Below are positions 51,131 to 59,804 of a stretch of 64,000 nt of DNA, piece by piece (positions within the stretch are counted from its first letter, which is position 1; each line of letters starts with the position of its first letter). Position numbers and translations under genes: made by a program. Under the pieces are notes generated by a model. That model did no database searches and had not been told where the DNA came from. It saw only the letters and a program-made list of their open reading frames with translations. The stretch comes from CAVYXZ01 sp965223835 (GTDB lineage Bacteria; Chloroflexota; Anaerolineae; Aggregatilineales; Phototrophicaceae), in NCBI GenBank assembly GCA_965223835.1, contig CBDCXQ010000001.1, positions 3,100,001-3,164,000 of the forward strand, read 5' to 3'.

Positions 51131-51388
51131 TTAATGATCGCTGCCGTTTGCGTCGTTGACTGGCGTGGCACGCTGGGCCGAGCGTTTCAAAATATACATC
51201 TTACCGTCCTCACCGCCCATCGCCGTCAGTTCCCAACCATACTGTCCGAAAATATTCAGGACTTCATGTAAGGGTCGATTCTTGAGTTTACCCTCCTTCG
51301 CCCCATTCAATTCGTAGGTCGTTGCGCCATAGGAATAGTTGTATGTCATGGTCATATATTCCCAATGTCCATTGCCATTTTCAGTCAT
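51131..51388 (-). CDS. Small protein with DUF4177-like domain
   Basis: 85 residues with HWEYMTMTYNYSYGATTYEL and LHEVLNIFGQYGWELTAMGG followed by KMYILKR, the WEY...GWEL...ylkR pattern of DUF4177. GAGGAG lies 6 nt upstream of the ATG. It is a second, shorter copy of the type found at 50314-50670. Confidence 0.78.
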   Translation of the reverse strand: MTENGNGHWEYMTMTYNYSYGATTYELNGAKEGKLKNRPLHEVLNIFGQYGWELTAMGGEDGKMYILKRSAQRATPVNDANGSDH

Positions 51389-51457
51389 ATCGTGTTCTCC
51401 TCGGAAAATTCATCACTTTGGTCACATCGTGGGACAAGCCAGCGAATAGCAAACAGG

Positions 51458-52717
51458 TCAAGTGGTAACCGGTTCCTGGCGTAAGCGTCGATAAAAAGCG
51501 ATGCAGATGCCAATCAGCAACACCGTTCGCGTGAGGATCAGCACCCTAAACGGCAATAACAGTTCACCCGTAATCTGGCCGCCGGTATCACCTGTGCGAA
51601 TAAACATAAATGGATACTCGATGAACGTCAGCAAGGTGAGCATGATGACGATCATGACTGTGTTCCGGTTAGGAAATGCCAATAGCACCAATGGAATGAT
51701 CTGCACCAGCCACTGCGGACTCCAGCCCTGCGCTTGCAAGAAAAAAATCAACAGCGTGATACCCACAAAGGCGACCAATCCCTTCCCATCAAAGCGACGG
51801 GTCCGTATGTAGACAAAGAGGCCGACCGCGCCGGCAACCGCTAGACGAATAAAACCTGGAATCACCGCCGGATTGCCCAGTGACACAGACGCCATTGCTG
51901 GATCCAAACGGCGGACAATATCACCAAAAACGCCTGTGCCAGTATTGCCATCAATCAGCGCCCAGATCGTCTGATACGATGATTTATTAAACTGCGCGGT
52001 CAAGGATGGCAGGGTCATTTCAGCATTTTGCAGTAGAAACGGCATATAACCCAACACAAAAATGCCAATCAGAACGCCACTGTAACGCACAGCAGCGGGA
52101 AGACCGCGAAAGCGAAACACAGCGCCCAGCAACAAAGCAGGTGTTAGCTTGGTCAGGGCACCGAATGCTGCGACCACCGCTGAGGGGACATCGCGCTTTT
52201 GGAGTAACCACCATAGCCCCAGCAGCATACTAAAGGCCACCATCGTCTCAAATGTCCAGAACAGGAAAATGACCGGGGCCAACAGCACAGCATAAATCCA
52301 TGCCAACGCTATCCCCGTCGCCGCGCCATGTAAATGTATGCCGATTTTGCGCACCAGCAGTAGATTACCCACATCGAACGCGATCATGATAAGACCCATC
52401 ATCAGCGCCCAGCCGCTATAATTGACGTTCTCTCCCTGCCATTGATACAACGTGGTCGTCAATGTGTACCAGACCGGTGGAAACTCAGCCCACCAATCGC
52501 GATAGGGATACAGGTCGTCATCGGACAGTGCAGCCAGTTCAAAATAATATGACAGATCGCCCTGTGCCGTAACGCCCCGTTCAACGCCATCAATGATGAA
52601 TGGCTGGTAGACAATCAGCAGCATAAAACGGAAAGTGACGAACAGCATCACCAGTAAGCGCACGTCATTCAGCAATGCACTTAACTTGAGTTCACTGACC
52701 GGCGCATTACTCGTCAT
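51458..52717 (-). CDS. GT87-like integral membrane protein
   Basis: 419 residues, ~10 hydrophobic segments. The first outer loop GDLSYYFELAALSDDDLYPY continues as RDWWAEFPPVWY, matching the 'D...yPYrD...EyPP' signature of GT87/GPI-mannosyltransferase-like GT-C proteins. A typical central TKLTPALLLGAVFRFRG loop follows. It overlaps the upstream gene by 11 bases. Confidence 0.78.
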   Translation of the reverse strand: MTSNAPVSELKLSALLNDVRLLVMLFVTFRFMLLIVYQPFIIDGVERGVTAQGDLSYYFELAALSDDDLYPYRDWWAEFPPVWYTLTTTLYQWQGENVNYSGWALMMGLIMIAFDVGNLLLVRKIGIHLHGAATGIALAWIYAVLLAPVIFLFWTFETMVAFSMLLGLWWLLQKRDVPSAVVAAFGALTKLTPALLLGAVFRFRGLPAAVRYSGVLIGIFVLGYMPFLLQNAEMTLPSLTAQFNKSSYQTIWALIDGNTGTGVFGDIVRRLDPAMASVSLGNPAVIPGFIRLAVAGAVGLFVYIRTRRFDGKGLVAFVGITLLIFFLQAQGWSPQWLVQIIPLVLLAFPNRNTVMIVIMLTLLTFIEYPFMFIRTGDTGGQITGELLLPFRVLILTRTVLLIGICIAFYRRLRQEPVTT

Positions 52718-54167
52718 CGCTGCTTTCCTGCGTAAAAATCACTGCCAGATCATCCTCGTAGCGCAGTGCCCAGCCCGGTTCATCACGCAGTAGCCGCGCC
52801 AGCCCGCTCTGTGCCTCCACAAACACCGTCTGAATATCGTAGTCATCTAGCGTATCACGCCAATTATCCCCACCAACCGCTGTTTCAACATAGATTTGCA
52901 GGAAGTCATTGCGGTACAAATCCGTGCGACCATCGACAAATACCGGTTCCTGCGGCGCATTTAAGATCAGGTAGCCGCCCCAGTTGTAACTATTGAGCAT
53001 AGGACCGTTTATATCTTCGGCATTAAGGTAATTTGTAGCCTCAACTGGCAAAAACTGTGCCTGTGCCTCCGCCACCATTTCAGCATCCAACACGACCAGT
53101 ACCTTCGCCAACGACCCCAGCACCACTAACCCGACCAGCACGGTGTTGATTCGGATCATCATGCGGGTGGGGCGTTTGACCGTTTGTAATACCCAACCCC
53201 GTTCGGTCAGAATGGCATCCAGATGATAGGTCAAAATCGGCGTCGCCACGACCGCAAAAACGGCGATATTGCGTCCCGCATACAGACCAAGAAAGGCGGT
53301 ACCGGCCAACAGGGCAAAGTCGCCCCAGTCCAGCCGTTTGTCACTTGCACCAATGGCCCCCAGGGTGCCGAGAAGCAGCGCAACGAAAGGCCAGATCTGG
53401 CGTTCATGAAAATTGGGCGAGTTCCATTCCTGGATAAACTCCCGCAGTGCGCCGATGCCCAGCGTTTCAAAAGGTACGGCGTACATGCTAAGGCCATAGG
53501 GGTTGACCACCAGCGCTGCAACCGAAACCAGCGCGACGATAACCAGTTTGCGCAGCCGATCCCATCGGATCACATATTCACCGTGCGGATTGAAGAGATT
53601 TGCCAGCACTTCACCACCGATCAAGCCGATCATAAAAATGTAGCCGATGGAAAACCCGGCGTGCATATTGCCCCAAACCAGCATAATAACTGGCAGCAGC
53701 CACAGGCGGTCCACTTTTTCGCGTTTGTAAAGATAGAGGATGTAAAGCACAACGGTGCTGAGAAAGAACGAGATCATCTGGGGTCGGGCTGACCAAAAGA
53801 CCGCCGCTGTTGCCGCACCGACCACCACCGCCAGGCCACGCACATACACATTCCCTGCGCACATACGAAAGACCATATACATTCCGGCAGTTGCCAGCAC
53901 CGAGGTATATATCGCCAGTCCCGGATTGCCAGCAATTTGCCAAACGCCATACATGAAAATCTGCCCACCCCAGCCGTGATTAATCCACGAAACACCATTC
54001 ATTGAGAAGGAAAAGGGATCGGTATAGATCATGCCCTCGGTCAGGGTATGTTCGCCGCTGCGGAGGTGCCACCAGGTATCGGAATCAAAGGGAATGCGAG
54101 TCGCCAGTGCGAACAGCAGCGCGAACAGGATGATAAAGGCGGCTCGTTCAATCGTTAGTTGACGCAT
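52707..54167 (-). CDS. GT-C-type integral membrane protein
   Basis: 486 residues, ~11 hydrophobic segments. The loop after the first helix reads PFDSDTWWHLRSGEHTLTEG, with an Asp in the catalytic position and the 'DtWWHL' pattern common in this group of bacterial membrane proteins. The C-terminal soluble part (LNSYNWGGYLILNAPQEPVF) continues into VDGRTDLY. It is not assigned to a numbered GT family with confidence. It overlaps the downstream GT87-like gene. Confidence 0.75.
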   Translation of the reverse strand: MRQLTIERAAFIILFALLFALATRIPFDSDTWWHLRSGEHTLTEGMIYTDPFSFSMNGVSWINHGWGGQIFMYGVWQIAGNPGLAIYTSVLATAGMYMVFRMCAGNVYVRGLAVVVGAATAAVFWSARPQMISFFLSTVVLYILYLYKREKVDRLWLLPVIMLVWGNMHAGFSIGYIFMIGLIGGEVLANLFNPHGEYVIRWDRLRKLVIVALVSVAALVVNPYGLSMYAVPFETLGIGALREFIQEWNSPNFHERQIWPFVALLLGTLGAIGASDKRLDWGDFALLAGTAFLGLYAGRNIAVFAVVATPILTYHLDAILTERGWVLQTVKRPTRMMIRINTVLVGLVVLGSLAKVLVVLDAEMVAEAQAQFLPVEATNYLNAEDINGPMLNSYNWGGYLILNAPQEPVFVDGRTDLYRNDFLQIYVETAVGGDNWRDTLDDYDIQTVFVEAQSGLARLLRDEPGWALRYEDDLAVIFTQESSDDE

Positions 54168-54207
54168 GGATGCCTCATCTCGGTACTTTTCTATGATGCT
54201 GGAAAGT

Positions 54208-54221
54208 CGCTAAAATTAGCG
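54208..54221. promoter_or_regulatory. Short inverted repeat upstream of the 52.7-54.2 kb GT-C gene
   Basis: CGCTAA (54208-54213) and TTAGCG (54216-54221) are perfect 6-bp inverted repeats with a 2-bp centre, in the 170-bp gap before the GT-C operon. The rest of this gap (54168-54336) shows nothing else recognisable. Confidence 0.3.
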
Positions 54222-54336
54222 TAAAGAAGTCGGATGTTACGATGTTTCTAACTTAGCATATAGGGCAATAGCCGCACAAATCGCTACGCGAGGATTTTCT
54301 TGTAAAACAGGTGAGAAACAGGCAATATTACTTTTA

Positions 54337-54894
54337 TTACCGTAATCTGGTATCGGTTTTATAGTAGCAGTAGATGTCATCCGCGATGTGCTGATAATCG
54401 TAGTATACATCATACGATTCAAGGTCTATCGTTTGAAATGCAGGATTGAATATGTAACCATACTGCCCCAATCGACTGAAATTGGGATTTCCTGCTGAAG
54501 CTAGAATACTGAACAGAACAGGCTCATTTTGTCCTCGATTCTGCCAACCCTCAGCCAGCACATCAATATGCGTACTATTGGACAGATCATGACGCAATAT
54601 AAATACGAAATCATCCTGCCTGAAATACTCAACCCAGCTATCCACATTCTCAACATAGGCTTGATAAAAGGGGTCAACGGTTGTGCAAAAGTCGGCTGGC
54701 GCTCGGTTATTGACTGAGGTCTTAGCAATGAGAAGAATTACGAAAAACATAACTAAACAGATCATAAAAGTGAAATTCACACCGATTATCCAGATAATTC
54801 CGAAAAGGAATTTGATAACTAGCGGTGGGTTTTCGAAAGATCCCGGCTTCGATTTCCGCTTTCGCTTTTGCTTCTCGCCGCTGCCAGTATGCAT
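54337..54894 (-). CDS. Hypothetical protein with one membrane helix
   Basis: 185 residues from ATG 54894 (a TTG 21 bases upstream is possible). A basic N-terminus (KQKRKRKSKPGS) precedes one membrane helix (~25-55; ICLVMFFVILLIAKT). A ~130-residue acidic, Tyr-rich domain follows (VDSWVEYFRQDDFVFIL, SYDVYYDYQHIADDIYCYY). It is more A+T-rich than its neighbours, including the gap after it. Probably a membrane-anchored extracytoplasmic protein. I recognise no family. Confidence 0.62.
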   Translation of the reverse strand: MHTGSGEKQKRKRKSKPGSFENPPLVIKFLFGIIWIIGVNFTFMICLVMFFVILLIAKTSVNNRAPADFCTTVDPFYQAYVENVDSWVEYFRQDDFVFILRHDLSNSTHIDVLAEGWQNRGQNEPVLFSILASAGNPNFSRLGQYGYIFNPAFQTIDLESYDVYYDYQHIADDIYCYYKTDTRLR

Positions 54895-54962
54895 ATTCGC
54901 GTTAACTCTCCTCAACCCCTGCCCATGCTACAATCATCTGGTACACGAAGGATACACGCCCC

Positions 54963-56075
54963 ATGCCGAAAATCCGCATTCGACCCTGGCTGGTTGTCAC
55001 ATTTTTGTGCTTACTCTACGTCAGTGTTGTAATCATCGCCAACAAAGGTGATTCACTGGCGCTGGTGACGATTGGCACGCAGTTCAGCGAGGGCATCCCC
55101 GAAGCTCAGGGTGGTACCGAAGGCTATGATGGGCAGTTCGGCTACTACATCGCCCGTGACCCAGCTACGGCTGCCGAGTTCATTGATGTTCCAGCTTATC
55201 GCTTTCAACGCATTTTGTTGCCGGGGATTGGTTGGACGCTGTCGTTAGGCAATGCTACGCTCATCCCCTGGATATTTTTGATCGTCGGCGTGATTTCGCT
55301 GGCGGTGGGGACCGGGCTGCTGGAATATCTGCTGCGCGAACATGGCGTCAGTCGCTGGTATGCACTGGCTTATGGTCTGACTGTCGGCATTTTCGGGTCG
55401 GTACGCCTCAGCCTGCCGGAGCCATTGGCCTATGCGCTGATTCTAGGGGGCATTGTGCTGTTCCGGCAAGAACGCTGGTGGTGGAGTGCTATTTTGTTCG
55501 CCCTCGCGGCCCTCGCCCGGGAAACGACGCTACTGATCCCTGCCGGATTGGGTCTCTACCTGCTCATGCAACGCCGCTGGCAGAAAGCAATTCTGTTTGG
55601 TGCAATAACGCTGCTACCGTTCGCCATCTGGCAGGGGATTCTATACACACAGTTGGGCAGTTTTGGCATTGGCTCAGGCGGCGCACAGGCTACCGGCTTC
55701 GAGATTATCCCCTTCATGGGCGTCATCCGCATTATCACTGAATCTCCACCAGCGGCCCGTCTCCAGCTATTCTTGATCTTCAGCATGATTGTGGGCATAT
55801 TTGTACTGCTGCCCACACTATGGGGATTTGCGCGTTGCTGGCGTGACTGGCGACAAAACAAGGTGGATTTCTATACAATGCTGTTGCTACCCAGCGTTGC
55901 GATCATGCCCTTTGTGCCCTTCTCAACCTACCGCGAACCGTTGGGCATTCTGCGCTTTATCGTCGGCCTGCAAATCGCTGTCATTCTGTACGCCGCACAT
56001 CAGAAGAATGCTCGCGTCCTGCGCTACAGCACGCTCTGGATTGTTACGACATTGCTGGTATTCTCACTGCTCTAG
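54963..56075 (+). CDS. GT-C-type integral membrane protein
   Basis: 370 residues, ~9 hydrophobic segments. The first outer loop contains GTEGYDGQFGYYIARDP, the 'GYDGQfyY' motif seen in a set of uncharacterised bacterial membrane proteins related to GT-C enzymes. It is followed by the AYRFQRILLPG segment also typical of them. It is the only plus-strand gene in this region and its stop overlaps the convergent sugar transferase by four bases. GAAGGA lies ~10 nt before the ATG. Confidence 0.75.
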   Translation: MPKIRIRPWLVVTFLCLLYVSVVIIANKGDSLALVTIGTQFSEGIPEAQGGTEGYDGQFGYYIARDPATAAEFIDVPAYRFQRILLPGIGWTLSLGNATLIPWIFLIVGVISLAVGTGLLEYLLREHGVSRWYALAYGLTVGIFGSVRLSLPEPLAYALILGGIVLFRQERWWWSAILFALAALARETTLLIPAGLGLYLLMQRRWQKAILFGAITLLPFAIWQGILYTQLGSFGIGSGGAQATGFEIIPFMGVIRIITESPPAARLQLFLIFSMIVGIFVLLPTLWGFARCWRDWRQNKVDFYTMLLLPSVAIMPFVPFSTYREPLGILRFIVGLQIAVILYAAHQKNARVLRYSTLWIVTTLLVFSLL

Positions 56076-57475
56076 ACGCCGGTCATCCGAATCACCTGTC
56101 CAACCGTGCGCAATAGAATATTCAGATCCAGCAACAGCGATTTGTGGCGAATGTAGTACAGATCATATTGCAACTTCTTGAGCGTGTCATCACGATCCGC
56201 CGCATAACCGGCCTGCACCTGTGCCCAGCCAGTCAACCCAGGCCGGATCATGTGCCGGGTGCGATAAAATGGAATATCAGTGGCGTAATCTGCAACCAGT
56301 TCTGGGCGCTCCGGGCGCGGCCCCACCATGCTCATCTGCCCTAACAGAACGTTCCAAAATTGGGGTAATTCATCAATCCGAGTTTTCCGCATAAAGCTGC
56401 CAAAACGAGTCTTGCGCTGGTCATTGACCGTGCTCAGTACAGGGCCAGTCTTGGCCTCAGCATTAACGCACATTGATCGAAACTTATAAACCGTGAACTC
56501 GCGTCCATTCAACCCAACCCGCCGCTGATTGTAGAAAATAGGACCGGGCGAATCGAGTTTAATGAGCACAGCTACGACCGGCAACAGTAACGCTAAACCA
56601 ACTAACCCAATCAGTGCCAGGCAACCATCCAGAATCCGCTTGAAGACCGAGTATGGCCTAAAAAAACCATTTTCATCTAATGGCAACACAACCGCCCAGT
56701 TATCGTTGACCTCTTCAACCGGCACCCGCCCGGTGATGTGTTCGTAAAGGAGCGGCATCGGCGTCACGTTGATACCCGCTGCTAGCGCATCCATCACCCC
56801 CTGAAACAAGGTACCACTGAGTTTGCTGGTTGATGTGACGACCAACTCACTAACGCGATTCACTCCGATTAAGTGCGGCAAATCAGAACCGGTTCCCAAG
56901 AGCGGGACTCCGTTCAGAAATTCTTGGGACTCATCTTCATCGCCGATGACACCAATGACCGTATAGTCATCACTGGCTTCATTGCACAACACATTGATAA
57001 TCACACTGGCGGCCCAATCCGTGCCAACCACGAGCACCCGACGTGGTTCGCTGGTCCAGCCCGCGACCGATGGATAAACCAGCCGCCACAGCGCTATCAA
57101 TAGAAACAGCGCAATGGCAAAATAGACCGTGAACAAGCGGGGCAAGGCTTCACGCCCCGAGAAGAAGAAGATAAATAGATAGACGAGGCCCATTTGCAGC
57201 GTGATGAACAGCAAGCGTCGCTGCATCCGCGCCCGATTTTGAACCACACGTAAATCATAAAAATCATTGGCATTTGCCAGAACGAGCCAGAGGACGATAA
57301 ACAGGGGAAACCAGAACCACTGTTGAACAATGAATTCCACCGAAAAGGGGATGCGGCCCACCAAAGACCAAACACGCAGCGCGATTAACACTGAGACGAT
57401 AACGGCCAGAATGTCGCCGCCCATCAACAGCCCACGCCGTTCATTAAGCTGTAATTGCGCCCGCAGACCGGCCAT
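56072..57475 (-). CDS. Polyprenyl-phosphate sugar-1-phosphate transferase (WcaJ/WbaP type)
   Basis: 467 residues. Four N-terminal membrane helices are followed by a Rossmann-like domain (VLVVGTDWAASVIINVL). A re-entrant helix and the catalytic C-terminal domain carry DSPGPIFYNQRRVGLNG, FTVYKFRSMCVNAE, RKTRIDELPQFWNVLLG and MSMVGPRPERPELV, then RPGLTGWAQV. It transfers a sugar-1-phosphate from UDP-sugar to undecaprenyl phosphate, the first committed step of many exopolysaccharides or glycans. GGAGGG lies 6 nt before the chosen ATG. This is the clearest evidence that the surrounding cluster builds a lipid-linked glycan. Confidence 0.93.
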   Translation of the reverse strand: MAGLRAQLQLNERRGLLMGGDILAVIVSVLIALRVWSLVGRIPFSVEFIVQQWFWFPLFIVLWLVLANANDFYDLRVVQNRARMQRRLLFITLQMGLVYLFIFFFSGREALPRLFTVYFAIALFLLIALWRLVYPSVAGWTSEPRRVLVVGTDWAASVIINVLCNEASDDYTVIGVIGDEDESQEFLNGVPLLGTGSDLPHLIGVNRVSELVVTSTSKLSGTLFQGVMDALAAGINVTPMPLLYEHITGRVPVEEVNDNWAVVLPLDENGFFRPYSVFKRILDGCLALIGLVGLALLLPVVAVLIKLDSPGPIFYNQRRVGLNGREFTVYKFRSMCVNAEAKTGPVLSTVNDQRKTRFGSFMRKTRIDELPQFWNVLLGQMSMVGPRPERPELVADYATDIPFYRTRHMIRPGLTGWAQVQAGYAADRDDTLKKLQYDLYYIRHKSLLLDLNILLRTVGQVIRMTGV

Positions 57476-57518
57476 ATTGTTCCCTCCACCAGTCAACGCG
57501 TGCTATTCTACCGCTTAA

Positions 57519-59804
57519 CTAGGCATTTGCTATGTCAGGATCCCGCCGTCGAAACAGCACCAGCATCACCACGACACCCGCCAGGCTCAAGATAAAACCG
57601 GGGACTAGCCAGGGAGGGCGATAGACAAACTCAACAGTCAATGATCCGGCTGGAATCGGTACAGCCCGAAACATCAGATTTGCCCGCTGAATGGTTGTGG
57701 GTTGCCCATCGACGAGGACGTTCCATCCCGGATAGAATGTGTCGGCCAGCACCAACCAACCCGTAACCGCTGTGTCAACTTGGAGTCCGACACGATTACC
57801 AAAGTCTTCTAGTAATGTGACAGTGCCAGTTTCTTCAACAGACTCGGATAACGCGGGGCAATCACCCGCACCCAATAAATGCACCTGCCGGAAAGGCTGC
57901 CAATTTTCATCTGTAAGTGCCGCTATCAGACTTGCTTCGGTGTCGTGCCAACACGCTGCCTCCACGAACCAGGCACGCGCGGCTGGTTGCCCCAATTCCA
58001 CTGCCCCACCTGCATTGTTGTAAACGACATCAACCCCAGCCGCCTGCAACAGCCCATCAGCATCCGCTCGCTGTGCTTCAACTAAATCAATGTACTGTGC
58101 ATAGTGCCCCACTTTGAGTGGCTCGAAATTGTTGAGTAGGTGCCAGCGGTCGATCAAGTTCAGATTGGGAGCTTGACTCGCTCGGAATTCGCGCCAATGA
58201 TCTACAGCATACTGATAGTCATCAAATAGCAAGTACGTCTCAAAAACGGTTTCTCGCTCGGCATCTTCCGGCCAGTATGCACGCTTTTCGGTTGAAGCAG
58301 AATCCGGCTGGCGCTCGAAGAATTCTGGCGTGATCGTCGGATTCAGACCCTGCGCTGCCCACCCCAGATCAACCGCAACAAACACCAGCACCGCCAGACT
58401 CCACCAGCGAAAATTACGGTGGTCACGTTCCGGTTGCAACAATGTCAACACCCCGGCTCCGGCTCCCAAAAGCCCGGTCACGACAACAGCCTGTATGAGT
58501 ACCTGAATCGCCTGTTCGGTATCGGGATTTTCTGGAGTAGGAATAATCGCCGGTGCAACGAAAACGGCCAGCAATGCCGCCCCAATACCAGCCGCTGTCG
58601 CCAACCGCGTTCCAAAAAACAGCCAGTGACCCCGCCCCCACGCCTGGGTGCCAATGCCAGCTAAAACACTCAGCGCAAAGACGGTCCAGATATGCCAGCG
58701 TACCGGGGCCTGAAACAGATCAAAGGTCGGCACATGCTTGAATAGAAATGGAAAAATCGGCGTGTTATCACCCAGCGCGAAAACAAATGCAACAATAGCG
58801 ATTACCAGCCAGAATGGTACCGTCACGAAAAAAGGCGGGCTATCTAAATCCTTTCGTACCTGCCGCAATATCCAACCGATTACCCCGGCGAAAGCCGCGA
58901 TCAACGGCAACAAACCGATAAAGACGGCATCTTCAAAAAACGCACCTTCTGTAAGAAACGTCCCATTGCCGGGATTGCCAAAGAAGTTAGGGGAAACAAA
59001 ATTGAAGCTGCGGACCGGTCCATAGCTAAAGTTCATCGCAAAGTCAAGTTCTACACCGCCCGACCGCGCTGATGATAGCAGCAATTCAGCAGTGGGGATC
59101 AATTGGGCGGCTGCAATTATACCCCCAAGAAGCAGCCCACCGATCACCAGCCCCAGCCGCTGCCAGCCATCACGTGAACGTTGTTGTATTAACCAGAACA
59201 GGGTGAAGAGACCAACCAATAGCATGCTATACCATGTCGTCTGGGCATGTCCGGCCAGCAGTTGCAATCCAACGACTAGACCTAACCAGCCTACATGGCG
59301 TAGTTGCTTGTCCTTCAGAATGCCCAACGCTGCCCACAGCACCCAGGGCATCCACGCTGCACTGCTCACGGTCGGGTATGTACCCAGCCGCGCAACCAAA
59401 TACCCCGTCATGCCAAAAGCCAGCGCGCTGACGCCCCGACCCAAAATTGGCAAGCCTAATCGCCCGGTAAAGGCCCACATGCCCCAGGCTGCAATGAATA
59501 AATGTAGCGCCGCGGTGACACTCATCGTCGATGCCAGTGGCAACACATAACCCGACCAACTCAACGGATACAGCAACGCCGATTGATAATTTGCTAGCAG
59601 CGGTGCGCCGGCACCATTGTAGGGATTCCAGAGCGGAAGTTGCCCGTTCCGCAGCATATCAAACGCCAGATCACGCCAGGGATAGAATTGCAAACTCGGC
59701 AATCCCCAGAAGAACACTTCACCGAGTAGCAAGCGATGAAAGACAATCACCAGTGTTATGGCAATCAAAAACAATGGCGCCCACGAAGGCAGACGGTTGG
59801 TCAT
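57519..59804 (-). CDS. YfhO-like GT-C membrane protein
   Basis: 761 residues, ~12 hydrophobic segments and a long C-terminal soluble domain ending with one more helix. The loop FYPWRDLAFDMLRNGQLPLW and NPYNGAGAPLLANYQSALLYP are typical of YfhO-type proteins, which act in glycosylation of teichoic acids in Firmicutes. The terminal domain (TGWLVLADTFYPGWNVLVDG) is also a YfhO hallmark. The start codon overlaps the upstream gene's stop (ATGA); upstream in-frame codons lie inside that gene. Confidence 0.85.
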   Translation of the reverse strand: MTNRLPSWAPLFLIAITLVIVFHRLLLGEVFFWGLPSLQFYPWRDLAFDMLRNGQLPLWNPYNGAGAPLLANYQSALLYPLSWSGYVLPLASTMSVTAALHLFIAAWGMWAFTGRLGLPILGRGVSALAFGMTGYLVARLGTYPTVSSAAWMPWVLWAALGILKDKQLRHVGWLGLVVGLQLLAGHAQTTWYSMLLVGLFTLFWLIQQRSRDGWQRLGLVIGGLLLGGIIAAAQLIPTAELLLSSARSGGVELDFAMNFSYGPVRSFNFVSPNFFGNPGNGTFLTEGAFFEDAVFIGLLPLIAAFAGVIGWILRQVRKDLDSPPFFVTVPFWLVIAIVAFVFALGDNTPIFPFLFKHVPTFDLFQAPVRWHIWTVFALSVLAGIGTQAWGRGHWLFFGTRLATAAGIGAALLAVFVAPAIIPTPENPDTEQAIQVLIQAVVVTGLLGAGAGVLTLLQPERDHRNFRWWSLAVLVFVAVDLGWAAQGLNPTITPEFFERQPDSASTEKRAYWPEDAERETVFETYLLFDDYQYAVDHWREFRASQAPNLNLIDRWHLLNNFEPLKVGHYAQYIDLVEAQRADADGLLQAAGVDVVYNNAGGAVELGQPAARAWFVEAACWHDTEASLIAALTDENWQPFRQVHLLGAGDCPALSESVEETGTVTLLEDFGNRVGLQVDTAVTGWLVLADTFYPGWNVLVDGQPTTIQRANLMFRAVPIPAGSLTVEFVYRPPWLVPGFILSLAGVVVMLVLFRRRDPDIANA

